Made by a program: the position numbers and the translations under genes | Assembly (NCBI GenBank): GCA_004362315.1 | Contig: SNWL01000007.1 | Span: 372,001 to 436,000 of the forward strand | Origin: Mycobacterium sp. BK086 | Lineage (GTDB): Bacteria > Actinomycetota > Actinomycetes > Mycobacteriales > Mycobacteriaceae | DNA: 64,000 bases | Direction of reading: 5' to 3' | Notes under the pieces: model-generated | The model's database searches: none | Seen by the model: the letters and a program-made list of their open reading frames with translations, nothing else | What the model was told of the DNA's origin: nothing | Part shown: piece by piece, positions 35,779 to 43,937 of the stretch | How positions within the stretch are numbered: the first letter of the stretch is position 1 | Layout: each line of letters opens with the position of its first letter

Positions 35779-36364
35779 TCAACGGGGAATCGGTTTCGCT
35801 GGGGCACACCATCGGAACGACGAACTCCTCGAGCATGGCGCGCTCGTCGCCCGCGTCGCGGCCGGGGAAGATCAGCAGTGAGGTCAGCACCCGCACCAGC
35901 CAGCGAGCACGGCGGTGGACGACGTCGGGATCGTCGGGCCGCAGTGACAGCAGGAAGCCCGATGTCAACGCCTGGATGACCTCGGATTGCTCGGCCATCT
36001 CCGCACCGATGGGGGAGTCGGCGGTGGCGAACCACGACGACAACGCCGGACTCTCCCGTACCAGCCGCATCGATGTGGTGAGCCCGGTCAGCAGGCGTTC
36101 CCGCGGATCGGGGATACCGTTGACCAGCTCGGTCATCTGCTCGTGCAGCCGGTATGCCTCGCGGTGCACATACGCCGTGTGCAGCACTTCGCGGTTCTCG
36201 AAGTAGCGGTACAGCGTGGCCCGGGAACACCCTGCGGCACGGGCGATGTCGTTCATTCCGATGCTGCCCACGTCGTGGCCGGCGAACAGTTCGCCTGCCG
36301 CGTCGAGGATACGGTCAGCGGCCACCTCGGCACGTCGCGAACCCAGCCAGTCCTTGCCCGCCAT
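35768..36364 (-). CDS. TetR-family regulator (Rv1255c-like)
   Basis: Transcription repressor of 198 residues. The N-terminal helix-turn-helix spans about residues 17-60 (ILDAAGELFAGHDVGSIGMNDIARAAGCSRATLYRYFENRE), and the C-terminal part is the ligand and dimer domain. The ATG directly follows the P450 stop, so it is cotranscribed with cyp130 as in M. tuberculosis (Rv1255c-Rv1256c). It is the natural candidate to bind the palindrome over the cyp130 promoter (37601-37622), giving autorepression. Ligand unknown. Confidence 0.92.
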   Translation of the reverse strand: MAGKDWLGSRRAEVAADRILDAAGELFAGHDVGSIGMNDIARAAGCSRATLYRYFENREVLHTAYVHREAYRLHEQMTELVNGIPDPRERLLTGLTTSMRLVRESPALSSWFATADSPIGAEMAEQSEVIQALTSGFLLSLRPDDPDVVHRRARWLVRVLTSLLIFPGRDAGDERAMLEEFVVPMVCPSETDSPLKPQ

Positions 36365-37603
36365 CTAGCCACGCACCCGGAACGGTACCGACAGCGGACG
36401 GCGTACATAACCGCCGCCTGCCCAGACGATGCCTGCCTCGTCGACCTCGAAATCGGGGCAGCGCGAGAGCAATTCGGTCAGGGCCACCCTGGCCTGCATC
36501 CGTGCGGCGGCCGCGCCGAGGCAGTGGTGGGCGCCGTGGCTGAACGTGAGGATGTTGCGCGGTCGGCGGGTGACGTCGAGTTCGGTTGCATCCGGGCCGT
36601 ATTGGCGTTCGTCGACATTGGCCGAGCCGTACAGCAGCAGCACTTTGCGCCCGGCCGGGATGGTCTTGCCGTGCAGTTCGACATCACGGGTGGTGGTGCG
36701 GGCCAATCCCTGCACCGGGGACGTCAGCCGCAGGAACTCGTCGACCGCGTCTGCGATCAGCTCCGGCTGGTCGATGAGCAGCCGGCGTTGGTCGGGACGT
36801 GCGGCCAGCAGCGGCACCGACCCGCCGAGCATGCCGGTGGTGGTGTCGTTGCCGCCGGTGACCATCGTGAAGGTGAAGGCCAGCACCGACAGTGTGCCGG
36901 CGATGTCACCGTCCGCGCCGACGCCGGCGGCCACCAGGTGCGACACCGTGTCGTCCTCGGGCTCGACGCGGCGCCGCTCGATGAGTTCGGTGAAGTAGCC
37001 CATCATCCCGCCCAGGGCCTCGGTGAGACCTTCGAGGGCCCCGCCGATTCCTTCGGCGGAGGTGTTGGCCGCCACGATGGCTTCGGTCCAGCCGTCGAAT
37101 TGGTCGCGGTCCTGTTCGGGCACGCCGAGGTAGTGGGCGACCACCATCGACGGCAGCGGCTTGAACAACTCGGTGACGATGTCACCGCCGCCGTTGGCGC
37201 GGAGCCGCTCGATGCGTTCGACGACGAACTCGCGCACCTTGGGCTCGACGGCCTCGACCTGGCGGGGGGTGAAACCGCGTGACACCAGCTTGCGAAACTC
37301 GGTGTGTACCGGCGGATCCTGCATCACCATCGGCGGGTTGTCTTGCAGCCCAATGAGTTCGAGCTCGTTGTAGTTTACGGTCAGGCCCTGGGCTGAGGAG
37401 AACGTCTCGTGGTCGCGGGCGGCGGTGAAGATGTCGGCGTGCCGGGAGAGCACCCAGTAGTCGTGCTCGGGGTTCTCCGGAACGACATTGTGTACGGGAT
37501 CGTGGTCCCGAAGGGCCTGATACATCGGCCAGCGGTCGCCCCAGGTCTCGGCGGTGGCGAGTTCGAAACGGGCCTCCGCCTCGTGAGACACAACTGCGGT
37601 CAT
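36365..37603 (-). CDS. cyp130: Cytochrome P450, CYP130-like
   Basis: Soluble haem monooxygenase of 412 residues. The haem loop FSHGAHHCLG places the cysteine ligand at residue 361; the I-helix has GGNDTTT and the K-helix the ExxR-type EFLR. It closely resembles CYP130 (Rv1256c, 405 residues), which binds azoles; the physiological substrate is unknown. First gene of the pair with tetR. Its ATG (37603) lies six bases after a -10 box and inside a palindrome, pointing to a leaderless, repressor-controlled message. It diverges from the thiotemplate operon at 37739, so a shared role is possible but unproven. Confidence 0.93.
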   Translation of the reverse strand: MTAVVSHEAEARFELATAETWGDRWPMYQALRDHDPVHNVVPENPEHDYWVLSRHADIFTAARDHETFSSAQGLTVNYNELELIGLQDNPPMVMQDPPVHTEFRKLVSRGFTPRQVEAVEPKVREFVVERIERLRANGGGDIVTELFKPLPSMVVAHYLGVPEQDRDQFDGWTEAIVAANTSAEGIGGALEGLTEALGGMMGYFTELIERRRVEPEDDTVSHLVAAGVGADGDIAGTLSVLAFTFTMVTGGNDTTTGMLGGSVPLLAARPDQRRLLIDQPELIADAVDEFLRLTSPVQGLARTTTRDVELHGKTIPAGRKVLLLYGSANVDERQYGPDATELDVTRRPRNILTFSHGAHHCLGAAAARMQARVALTELLSRCPDFEVDEAGIVWAGGGYVRRPLSVPFRVRG

Positions 37604-37622
37604 GTCTTATGGATACGACATG
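37601..37622. promoter_or_regulatory. Candidate TetR operator over the cyp130 start
   Basis: A 22-base inverted repeat: CATGTC arms at both ends, inner TAT/ATA also symmetric, 18 of 22 positions matching. It covers the cyp130 start codon and -10 box, an ideal site for repression by the downstream TetR protein. Confidence 0.65.
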
Positions 37623-37638
37623 GCGACCATTCTGTCAA
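37610..37638 (-). promoter_or_regulatory. Consensus promoter of cyp130-tetR, leaderless
   Basis: On the minus strand: TTGACA (37638-37633), a 17-base spacer, TATCCA (37615-37610), then six bases to the A of the ATG at 37603. Spacing predicts transcription starting at the start codon. Confidence 0.7.
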
Positions 37639-37738
37639 TGGCTGTTGCAGGTTTTGCGGAGGACCTCCTGGTCAGCCCCAACCGCCTATCATCGCTCGCA
37701 AGCAGATCCAGTGATCTCGCCCAGGGGAGGCGTCGTCG

Positions 37739-39313
37739 ATGACCGGCGTTGCATGGATGGACGGGCCGACAGCGAGTGTCGATCGCGATGGACCGGACCT
37801 GGACTTCACGCCCGTCGACCTGGTGAACGACCCCGAGCGCGGCCTGCTGCCTCTCATCGCCGAGCGCCTGCGGCACGATCCCTCCGCCCTGGCGGTCGAT
37901 GACGGCACGCGCCGGTTGACGCGTGCGGATCTGCTCGGGGAGATCGCGGCTCTCGCTGCGGTGATCGCCGCATCGGTTCCGGCGGGCGCACCGGTCGGTG
38001 TGCGGCTGCCGGATTGTGCGAGCACCCCGGTCGCCTGGCTGGCGTGTCTGGCGGCGGGCTGTCCCGCGATCCTGCTCGATCCGGCGGATGCCCCGGAGCG
38101 GTTCGCCCGCATCGCGACGGCCAGCCGCCTGGCCGCAGTGATCTCAGACCAGCCCGCCGCGGGCCATGACGTCATCGCTCCGAACGGCCACCCGCCTGCG
38201 CCCTGGCAGCCGAGGGCAATGGCGGTGGGTGCCCCGGCTTTCGTCGTGTGGACGTCCGGGAGCACCGGCGCGCCCAAGGGCATCGTCCAGAGCCAACGAA
38301 GCGTGACGTTCCGCAGCGGACTGCTGATCAACTCCGGCCACCTGTCGGCGGCGGATCGCTACCTGTCGCTGAATACCTCATCGAGCATGGGTGGGCTGCT
38401 CAACGCGATCGCTTCCTTCGTGTCCGGCGCCTGCCTGCACCGGGTGGATATCGCGGAGCAGGGTCTGACCGGTGTCCTCGATCGCATCGAGCAGTCCGAG
38501 ATCACCGCGATGATCGCCGTACCCGCGTTGTATCGTGCGCTGTCCCGCATCGACGGCGCCGCAAAGCAGTTGGCGTCCTTGCGCACGGTGTCGAGCAACG
38601 GCGAAGCTCTGCTGACTGCCGACCTCGAACTGTTGAGGGACGTCTTGCCCGACGGGTGTGCCATCCAAATGATCTACGGCGCAACGGAAACCCAGGCGGG
38701 GATGCGCTTCGTCCCGGCCGCGGAGGTACCGCAGGAGGCGCAGGTCCCCGCGGGCCGGCCGATCCCGGGCGTTGAATGGGTCATTGTCGGCGAGGATGGC
38801 ACGCCGGCACCGGCCGGTCAGGTGGGCGAACTGTGGATTCGTAGCCGCTACACCGCGATTGGCGAATGGGAGGACGGGACCTGTGTCCCCGGTCGCCTTC
38901 ATGCCGACGGAGTCGACGGTGCTCGCCGGTACGCAATGGGCGACCTTGTCCGGCTGCGGGAGGACGGCGTGTTCGTCGTCGTCGGGCGCATCGACCGGCA
39001 GATGAAACTCGACGGCTACCGCGTCGAACCCGTCGAGGTCGAAGCAGTCCTGCGGGCCCAACCAGACGTGCTCGACGCGGCGGTCTTACCGATGAGCCAC
39101 GGCGCCGTCACCCGTCTGATCGCCTTCGTGGCGGTCGGAGCCGCCTCGCCAGACGGTCTGACCGGGCGTCTGCGCAAGGCACTCGCCGCCGCGCTCCCGC
39201 CCGCGATGCGGCCACAGCGCATCCATGTGCTGAGCGAGCTTCCCCTGTTGCCGGGCAACAAGATCGACCCCGAGAAGCTGCGGCTCATCGACGCCGGAAG
39301 CCGACGTCGATGA
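37739..39313 (+). CDS. Stand-alone NRPS-type adenylation protein
   Basis: Free-standing adenylate-forming enzyme of 524 residues that should activate an acid with ATP and load it on a carrier protein. NRPS core motifs: A3 TSGSTGAPKG 172-181, A5 YGATETQ 313-319, A7 YAMGDLVR 398-405, A8 GRIDRQMKLDGYRVE 416-430, A10 LPLLPGNKID 501-510 with Lys508. The A4 region reads NTSSSMGG at 212-219, without the Asp that normally binds the alpha-amino group, so the substrate may not be an ordinary alpha-amino acid. It opens a three-gene operon and overlaps the next gene by ATGA. Absent at this place in M. tuberculosis. Start ATG 37739 follows GGGGAGG. Confidence 0.9.
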   Translation: MTGVAWMDGPTASVDRDGPDLDFTPVDLVNDPERGLLPLIAERLRHDPSALAVDDGTRRLTRADLLGEIAALAAVIAASVPAGAPVGVRLPDCASTPVAWLACLAAGCPAILLDPADAPERFARIATASRLAAVISDQPAAGHDVIAPNGHPPAPWQPRAMAVGAPAFVVWTSGSTGAPKGIVQSQRSVTFRSGLLINSGHLSAADRYLSLNTSSSMGGLLNAIASFVSGACLHRVDIAEQGLTGVLDRIEQSEITAMIAVPALYRALSRIDGAAKQLASLRTVSSNGEALLTADLELLRDVLPDGCAIQMIYGATETQAGMRFVPAAEVPQEAQVPAGRPIPGVEWVIVGEDGTPAPAGQVGELWIRSRYTAIGEWEDGTCVPGRLHADGVDGARRYAMGDLVRLREDGVFVVVGRIDRQMKLDGYRVEPVEVEAVLRAQPDVLDAAVLPMSHGAVTRLIAFVAVGAASPDGLTGRLRKALAAALPPAMRPQRIHVLSELPLLPGNKIDPEKLRLIDAGSRRR

Positions 39314-40296
39314 GCCTGCGCTACCGGGCCTTGCTGGAGCGCCGCTTGTCCGGCGAGCCGTCCCCGGCGACACCGGTGCTGTTCTGGAAGCACCACCCGG
39401 TCGCTGATCAGGACGGCGCCGCGCTATGCCGCGCGACGCTCGACTTTCAGTCGGAGTTCGACTGCGACATCGTCAAGATCAGCCCTGCTGCGACATACCA
39501 GCTTCCCGACTACGGCCTCGAGGACGACTGGCGCGGTGACCCGATCGGACGGCGCACGGTGACCAAGACGGTGATCCGCCATCCCGAGGATTGGCTACGG
39601 CTTGGCCGGGTGGATCCCCGTCGAGGATTCGTCGCGCGGTTCGGCGAATGCGTGCAGATGGTGCGTGACGCAACCGCGCCCGAGGTTCCCGTGATCATCA
39701 CCGTCTTCGACCCGATGTTTCAGGCCCTCACCCTGGCAGGCCAGGAGGTGATACACGCCCACCTCAGTGCGGCACCGGACGCGGTGGATGAGGGGCTGGC
39801 CCGCATCACGGAGAATACGACGGAGCTCATCAGCCATCTGATCGGCCAAGGTGCAGAGGGGATCTTCCTGGCCAGTCAGCACGCCATTCGCAGCGTCTTC
39901 GCACGCGATGTGTTCGCCCGACACGGCATGCCGGGCGTGCGCGCGTGTCTGGATGCGATGGACGGGCTGATGCTCAACATGGTTCATGTGCACGGTGCGC
40001 AGGTGCACGACGACCTGTTCGCGGAGCTCGCGGGGGCCACGATCCACTACGACATGTGGGCGGACAACCCAACACCCGAGCGCTTCCTGGATGCCGGCTG
40101 CGCGGTGGCAACCGGGCCATCGCAAGCGCTCCTCGCCTCTGCGGCGCCGGATGACGACGTGCTCGCGGCGTGCGCGGAAGTGGTGAACCGCGGTGGGCGC
40201 ACCATCTTGTCTCCCGGCTGCTCGACACCGCTCGCGGTCGGTGCCGAACGCCTGCGGCTGTTGACCGTTGCGGCTCGAATGCGGTGTGGCTCGTGA
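39310..40296 (+). CDS. Uroporphyrinogen-decarboxylase-like (MtaA/CmuA-type) protein
   Basis: A 328-residue TIM-barrel protein of the UroD superfamily, not HemE itself. In the MtaA/MtbA methyltransferase branch a zinc site HxC...C is made near an HICG segment and an APGC segment. Here the matching places read HVHG (His226, His228) and SPGC (Cys304), so a variant His-x-His...Cys metal site is plausible, favouring methyl transfer or an unusual reaction over porphyrin decarboxylation (inference). ATG at 39310 overlaps the adenylation gene stop, and its end overlaps the carrier-thioesterase start (GTGA). No corrinoid protein is nearby. Function in the operon unknown. Confidence 0.8.
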   Translation: MSLRYRALLERRLSGEPSPATPVLFWKHHPVADQDGAALCRATLDFQSEFDCDIVKISPAATYQLPDYGLEDDWRGDPIGRRTVTKTVIRHPEDWLRLGRVDPRRGFVARFGECVQMVRDATAPEVPVIITVFDPMFQALTLAGQEVIHAHLSAAPDAVDEGLARITENTTELISHLIGQGAEGIFLASQHAIRSVFARDVFARHGMPGVRACLDAMDGLMLNMVHVHGAQVHDDLFAELAGATIHYDMWADNPTPERFLDAGCAVATGPSQALLASAAPDDDVLAACAEVVNRGGRTILSPGCSTPLAVGAERLRLLTVAARMRCGS

Positions 40297-41300
40297 CCGA
40301 CGTCGCCACGACGGTGTGCGACTTGATCGGCCACACCCTTGGCGTCGACGATGTCGCCGTCGACGAAGACTTCTTCGAGCTGGGCGGCACATCGCTGTTG
40401 GGGACTGCGTTGCTGGCACTCATCGAACGGCAGTTTGGGCAGCGGCTCAGACTGGCGGATCTCTACGAGGTCCCGACGGCTCGGGGACTGGCGCAGCGAC
40501 TGATCCAGCCCCGCCCAGCGAGCGGCAGTGTCGCCGTGTTGCCACAGCCGCCGGAAACCGGTGACGTGCCACCGGTTTTCGTGGTCCACCAGCTCAGTTC
40601 CGACCTGATGCGACAGATCGCATACCGCCGCCCCGTCGTCGGGTTGTCGTACGGAATGGCTACTGACCCGGCGGATGTCCAATGGCCGCTGCCGGTTGGT
40701 ATCGAGGCGCTGGCGACGCATTATCTGGCGGAGTTGCGCCGAGTGCGCCCGGTGGGCCCGTATCACTTGGTGGGCTATTCCTTAGGGGGTGTGATCGCCT
40801 GGGAGATGGCGCGGCAATTGGGGGAGTCGGGTGACGACGTTGGCCTCCTGTGTCTGATCGATACGGCGCCACCGGGTTCGCGCCGTGCGCTGGGGCGGAC
40901 GGCGACGATGCGACGCGTGGTGTCGATACCACCGCATATCTTGGTACAGAGAGCTTTTCGCCGGATCGTGCGCAAACTCTCGAGGTTGTCTGTGGTGCAA
41001 CGGGCGCGCTGGCGGCGATCCGATCAGGTGGCTCGGCTGCAGCTGATCGACCACCGCATGGATGCCTACCGAATGCAACCTGTTCCGGGGCGGCTGCTCC
41101 TCGTCGAGGCCACCGAAGCCCTCCCGTGGTCCGATGTCCTGACCGAACAACCACTATCGTTGCCGCAGGCTTATGAGGCCGCGGGCCTTTCCTCCAACGG
41201 TGTTGTCGCCATTCATCTTCCGGGTGATCACGGTTCCATCGTCTCCTCGCCGTTGGCCGGCCAGATCGCCGCCGCGATCGAGGAGACGATCGTCCGCTAA
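40293..41300 (+). CDS. Carrier protein-thioesterase didomain
   Basis: A 335-residue two-domain thiotemplate protein. Residues 1-75 are a peptidyl/acyl carrier with phosphopantetheine site Ser34 in LGGTSLL. Residues about 92-335 are a type-I thioesterase: nucleophile Ser163 in GYSLGG, Asp190 in LIDTAP, His313 in GDHGS. There is no condensation domain. The GTG at 40293 overlaps the UroD-like stop by four bases. It should receive the acyl group from the upstream adenylation protein and release the product. A phosphopantetheinyl transferase must come from elsewhere. Its TAA overlaps the stop of the convergent oxidase. Confidence 0.9.
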   Translation: MTDVATTVCDLIGHTLGVDDVAVDEDFFELGGTSLLGTALLALIERQFGQRLRLADLYEVPTARGLAQRLIQPRPASGSVAVLPQPPETGDVPPVFVVHQLSSDLMRQIAYRRPVVGLSYGMATDPADVQWPLPVGIEALATHYLAELRRVRPVGPYHLVGYSLGGVIAWEMARQLGESGDDVGLLCLIDTAPPGSRRALGRTATMRRVVSIPPHILVQRAFRRIVRKLSRLSVVQRARWRRSDQVARLQLIDHRMDAYRMQPVPGRLLLVEATEALPWSDVLTEQPLSLPQAYEAAGLSSNGVVAIHLPGDHGSIVSSPLAGQIAAAIEETIVR

Positions 41301-42664
41301 ACCACCGCGCCCGGGTTCAGGATCCCGTCGGGGTCAAGCGCGGCCTTGATCCTGCGGTTGAGCTCCATGGCCTCTGGGCCCAACTGGCCCGCCAGCCAAG
41401 GCTTTTTCAGCCGACCGACGCCGTGCTCACCGGTGATCGTCCCACCCAGAGACACCGCCAGATCCATGATCTCGCCGAACGCCAGCTGAGCCCGCTCCGC
41501 CATCGCGGCATCGGCGGGGTCGAAGACGATCAGCGGGTGGGTGTTGCCGTCACCGGCGTGCGCGATCACCGAGATCGTCAGGTCGCGGTCGGCGGCGATC
41601 TTGGCCACCCCGCCGACCAGATCAGCCAGCGCGGGCAGTGGCACGCCGACGTCCTCGAGCAGCAGTGAGCCCTTGGCCTCCACCGCGGGGATGGCGAATC
41701 GCCGGGCCGCCACGAACGCCTCACCCTCGTCGGGGTCGGACGTCGAAAAGCATTCGGTCGCACCTGCTTCGGTGAAGATCCGGGCCATGAATTCGGCGTC
41801 CTCGGCGCCCGTCGGCCCACGGTCGTCGGAGGCGGCCACCATCATCGCCGCCGCGTTGCGATCCAAGCCCATCCGCAGCTTGTCCTCGACGGCGTTGATC
41901 GCGACGGAGTCCATGAACTCCAGCATCGAAGGCCGGATCTGACCGGTGATCTCGACGACAGCGCCCGCGGCCGCCTCCACCGAATCGAAGGTCGCCACCA
42001 CCGTGCACGCCGAAGGCTGCGGCGGCAGCAGGCGCAGCGTCACCTCGGTGATCACGCCGAGGGTGCCCTCGCTGCCGACGAACAGCTTGGTCAGCGACAG
42101 TCCGGCCACGTCCTTCAGACGCGGCCCACCGAGGCGCACGGCGGTCCCGTCGGCCAGCACCACCTGCATACCGAGCACGTAATCGGTTGTCACGCCGTAC
42201 TTTACGCAGCACAGCCCGCCGGCATTGGTGGCGATGTTGCCGCCGATGCTGCAGATCTCGTACGACGACGGGTCGGGCGGGTACCACAGGCCGTGCTCGG
42301 CGACCGCCTTCTTCACCTCGGCGTTGAGCAGCCCCGGCTGTGCGACGGCGGTGCGGGTCACCGTGTCAACGGTGATGTCGCGCATCTTCTCCGTCGACAA
42401 CACGATGCCGCCGTTGACGGCGGTCGCCCCGCCGGACAGACCCGTACCCGCCCCGCGCGGTACCACCGCGATCCGATTTTCGGTTGCCCACCGCAACACC
42501 GTCTGGACCTCTTCAGTGCGGGTGGGGCGCACCACCGCCAGCGGCGTGCCTGCGGCGGGATCGGCGGCGCGGTCCTGGCGGTAGGAGGCAACGATGTCGG
42601 GGTCGGTGACGACGACCCCGTCGGGCAATTCAGCGGCCAGGCCGGCCACAGCGCTCACGGCCAT
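41297..42664 (-). CDS. FAD-linked oxidase GlcD-like (Rv1257c-like)
   Basis: VAO-family flavoprotein of 455 residues, glycolate/D-lactate dehydrogenase subunit type. The FAD domain has PRGAGTGLSGG near residue 70, IGGNIATNAGG near 140 and GSEGTLGVIT near 195; the C-terminal domain has AHAGDGNTHPL and TGEHGVGRLKK. It matches Rv1257c in length and position. It probably oxidises a 2-hydroxyacid; partner Fe-S subunits are not adjacent. Its stop overlaps that of the carrier-thioesterase gene, and the tap gene lies nine bases upstream on the same strand. Confidence 0.92.
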   Translation of the reverse strand: MAVSAVAGLAAELPDGVVVTDPDIVASYRQDRAADPAAGTPLAVVRPTRTEEVQTVLRWATENRIAVVPRGAGTGLSGGATAVNGGIVLSTEKMRDITVDTVTRTAVAQPGLLNAEVKKAVAEHGLWYPPDPSSYEICSIGGNIATNAGGLCCVKYGVTTDYVLGMQVVLADGTAVRLGGPRLKDVAGLSLTKLFVGSEGTLGVITEVTLRLLPPQPSACTVVATFDSVEAAAGAVVEITGQIRPSMLEFMDSVAINAVEDKLRMGLDRNAAAMMVAASDDRGPTGAEDAEFMARIFTEAGATECFSTSDPDEGEAFVAARRFAIPAVEAKGSLLLEDVGVPLPALADLVGGVAKIAADRDLTISVIAHAGDGNTHPLIVFDPADAAMAERAQLAFGEIMDLAVSLGGTITGEHGVGRLKKPWLAGQLGPEAMELNRRIKAALDPDGILNPGAVV

Positions 42665-42673
42665 GGCGCCATC

Positions 42674-43915
42674 CTAAGCGTGGGACTTGGCGGCATCGGG
42701 CTCGTCGTCGAGTTCGCGCAGCGCGGGCAGCCACGGGCAGAGCAGGCCGATCACCAGGATCGGCACCGCCAGCACCAGGAACGTCACCTTCAGGCCGAAC
42801 GCGTCGACCAGCGGACCAGCCAGCGTGAAGCCGATCGGGCCTGCGGCATACGTCATCGACGTCATCACCCCCATCACGCGGCCACGCAGCTCCTCGGGGG
42901 TGCGGTTCTGCATGATCGTGTTGTAGATCGGCCCGATCGGCCCATAGACCAGCCCGACGACCGCGGCGAAGGACAGGATCACCGGCAGCGGCGGCAGGAA
43001 ACCGATGACGGCCACGGCGATGCCGAACGTCAGGACCGCGGTCAGCACCGTGCGACGCTTGCTGGAGAACTTCGACAGCACCGTCCAGCTCAACGCCCCG
43101 ATCAGGCCGCCGACCGACAGCGCCATCAGCACCCAACCGAGCTGGGCCGGCTCGTTGCGGTCGGTGAAGTACTTGGGGAACAGCACGCTTTCCATCGGCA
43201 GGTACAGCCCGGTGACGGCCAGGTCGATGAGCCCGAGTGTGCGCAGCACCCGGTTGCGCCAGACGAACTTCAACCCCTCGATGACGCCGGAAACCACACT
43301 CTCCGGGAGCTTTTCGCGCACCGGGCGCCCGGTGCCCTCGAGCCGCAGCACCGCCATCGTCAGGATTGCCAGCCCGAACAGGGCAGAGGTGACCCACATC
43401 GTGTTCACCCCGCCGAGCGTGGCGATCAGCAGACCACCGATACCGGGCCCGGTGATGTAAGCCAGGTTGAACACCGCCTCGTAGACGCTGTTGGTGTGGT
43501 CACGGGTCCAGCCCGCTTTGCCTGCCGCCTCGGGCAGCATCGATTGCCGCGCGGTCATGCCGGCCGGATCGAAGAAGGCGCCCAGAGCCGCCAGGCCGGC
43601 CAGCACCAGCGTGTTCAGCACATCGGTACCGAAGATGATGGCTAGTACCGGGATCGCCGCGACGGCGACGGCCGATAGCGCGTCGGAGAGCATCGCCACC
43701 CGGCGCCGGCCGATGAAGTCGACGGCGGTACCGGCGATGAGCGTGGCGAACAGCAAGGGCAGCGTCGCCGCCCCCGCGACGATCGAGGCGTCGACCGCGT
43801 TTCCGGTGCGCTGCAGCACCAGCCATGGGAACGCGACCATGGAGATCCCGTTGGCGCCCGCGGCCAGAAAGGTCGAGGACAGGATCAGCAGCGCGGGGAT
43901 GCGCGTGGTGGTCAC
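42674..43915 (-). CDS. tap: Multidrug efflux MFS transporter Tap
   Basis: MFS exporter of 413 residues with about 12 helices. It strongly resembles recalled Tap (Rv1258c, 419 residues), which exports tetracycline and aminoglycosides and is induced by WhiB7 in mycobacteria. Helix 1 (VAFPWLVLQR), motif A (GTAVDFIGRRR), the LPMESVLFPKYFTD segment and the final PALRELD are shared. It diverges from udgB with only 22 bases between start codons, so its own promoter must overlap udgB. I see no obvious WhiB7 AT-rich element in that short gap. Confidence 0.93.
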   Translation of the reverse strand: MTTTRIPALLILSSTFLAAGANGISMVAFPWLVLQRTGNAVDASIVAGAATLPLLFATLIAGTAVDFIGRRRVAMLSDALSAVAVAAIPVLAIIFGTDVLNTLVLAGLAALGAFFDPAGMTARQSMLPEAAGKAGWTRDHTNSVYEAVFNLAYITGPGIGGLLIATLGGVNTMWVTSALFGLAILTMAVLRLEGTGRPVREKLPESVVSGVIEGLKFVWRNRVLRTLGLIDLAVTGLYLPMESVLFPKYFTDRNEPAQLGWVLMALSVGGLIGALSWTVLSKFSSKRRTVLTAVLTFGIAVAVIGFLPPLPVILSFAAVVGLVYGPIGPIYNTIMQNRTPEELRGRVMGVMTSMTYAAGPIGFTLAGPLVDAFGLKVTFLVLAVPILVIGLLCPWLPALRELDDEPDAAKSHA

Positions 43916-43925
43916 CGGCAGAGCT

Positions 43926-43931
43926 TAATTT
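43926..43931 (+). promoter_or_regulatory. Candidate leaderless -10 box of udgB
   Basis: TAATTT fits TANNNT and is followed by six bases and the GTG at 43938. The 22-base gap to tap leaves no room for a leader with a ribosome site. Confidence 0.55.
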
Positions 43932-43937
43932 GGACTG

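Noticed and set aside
37650..37662. GGAGGACCTCC palindrome in the cyp130/operon gap as an operator for the thiotemplate operon
   Set aside because: Only five-base arms, easily by chance in GC-rich DNA, and no promoter spacing supports it.
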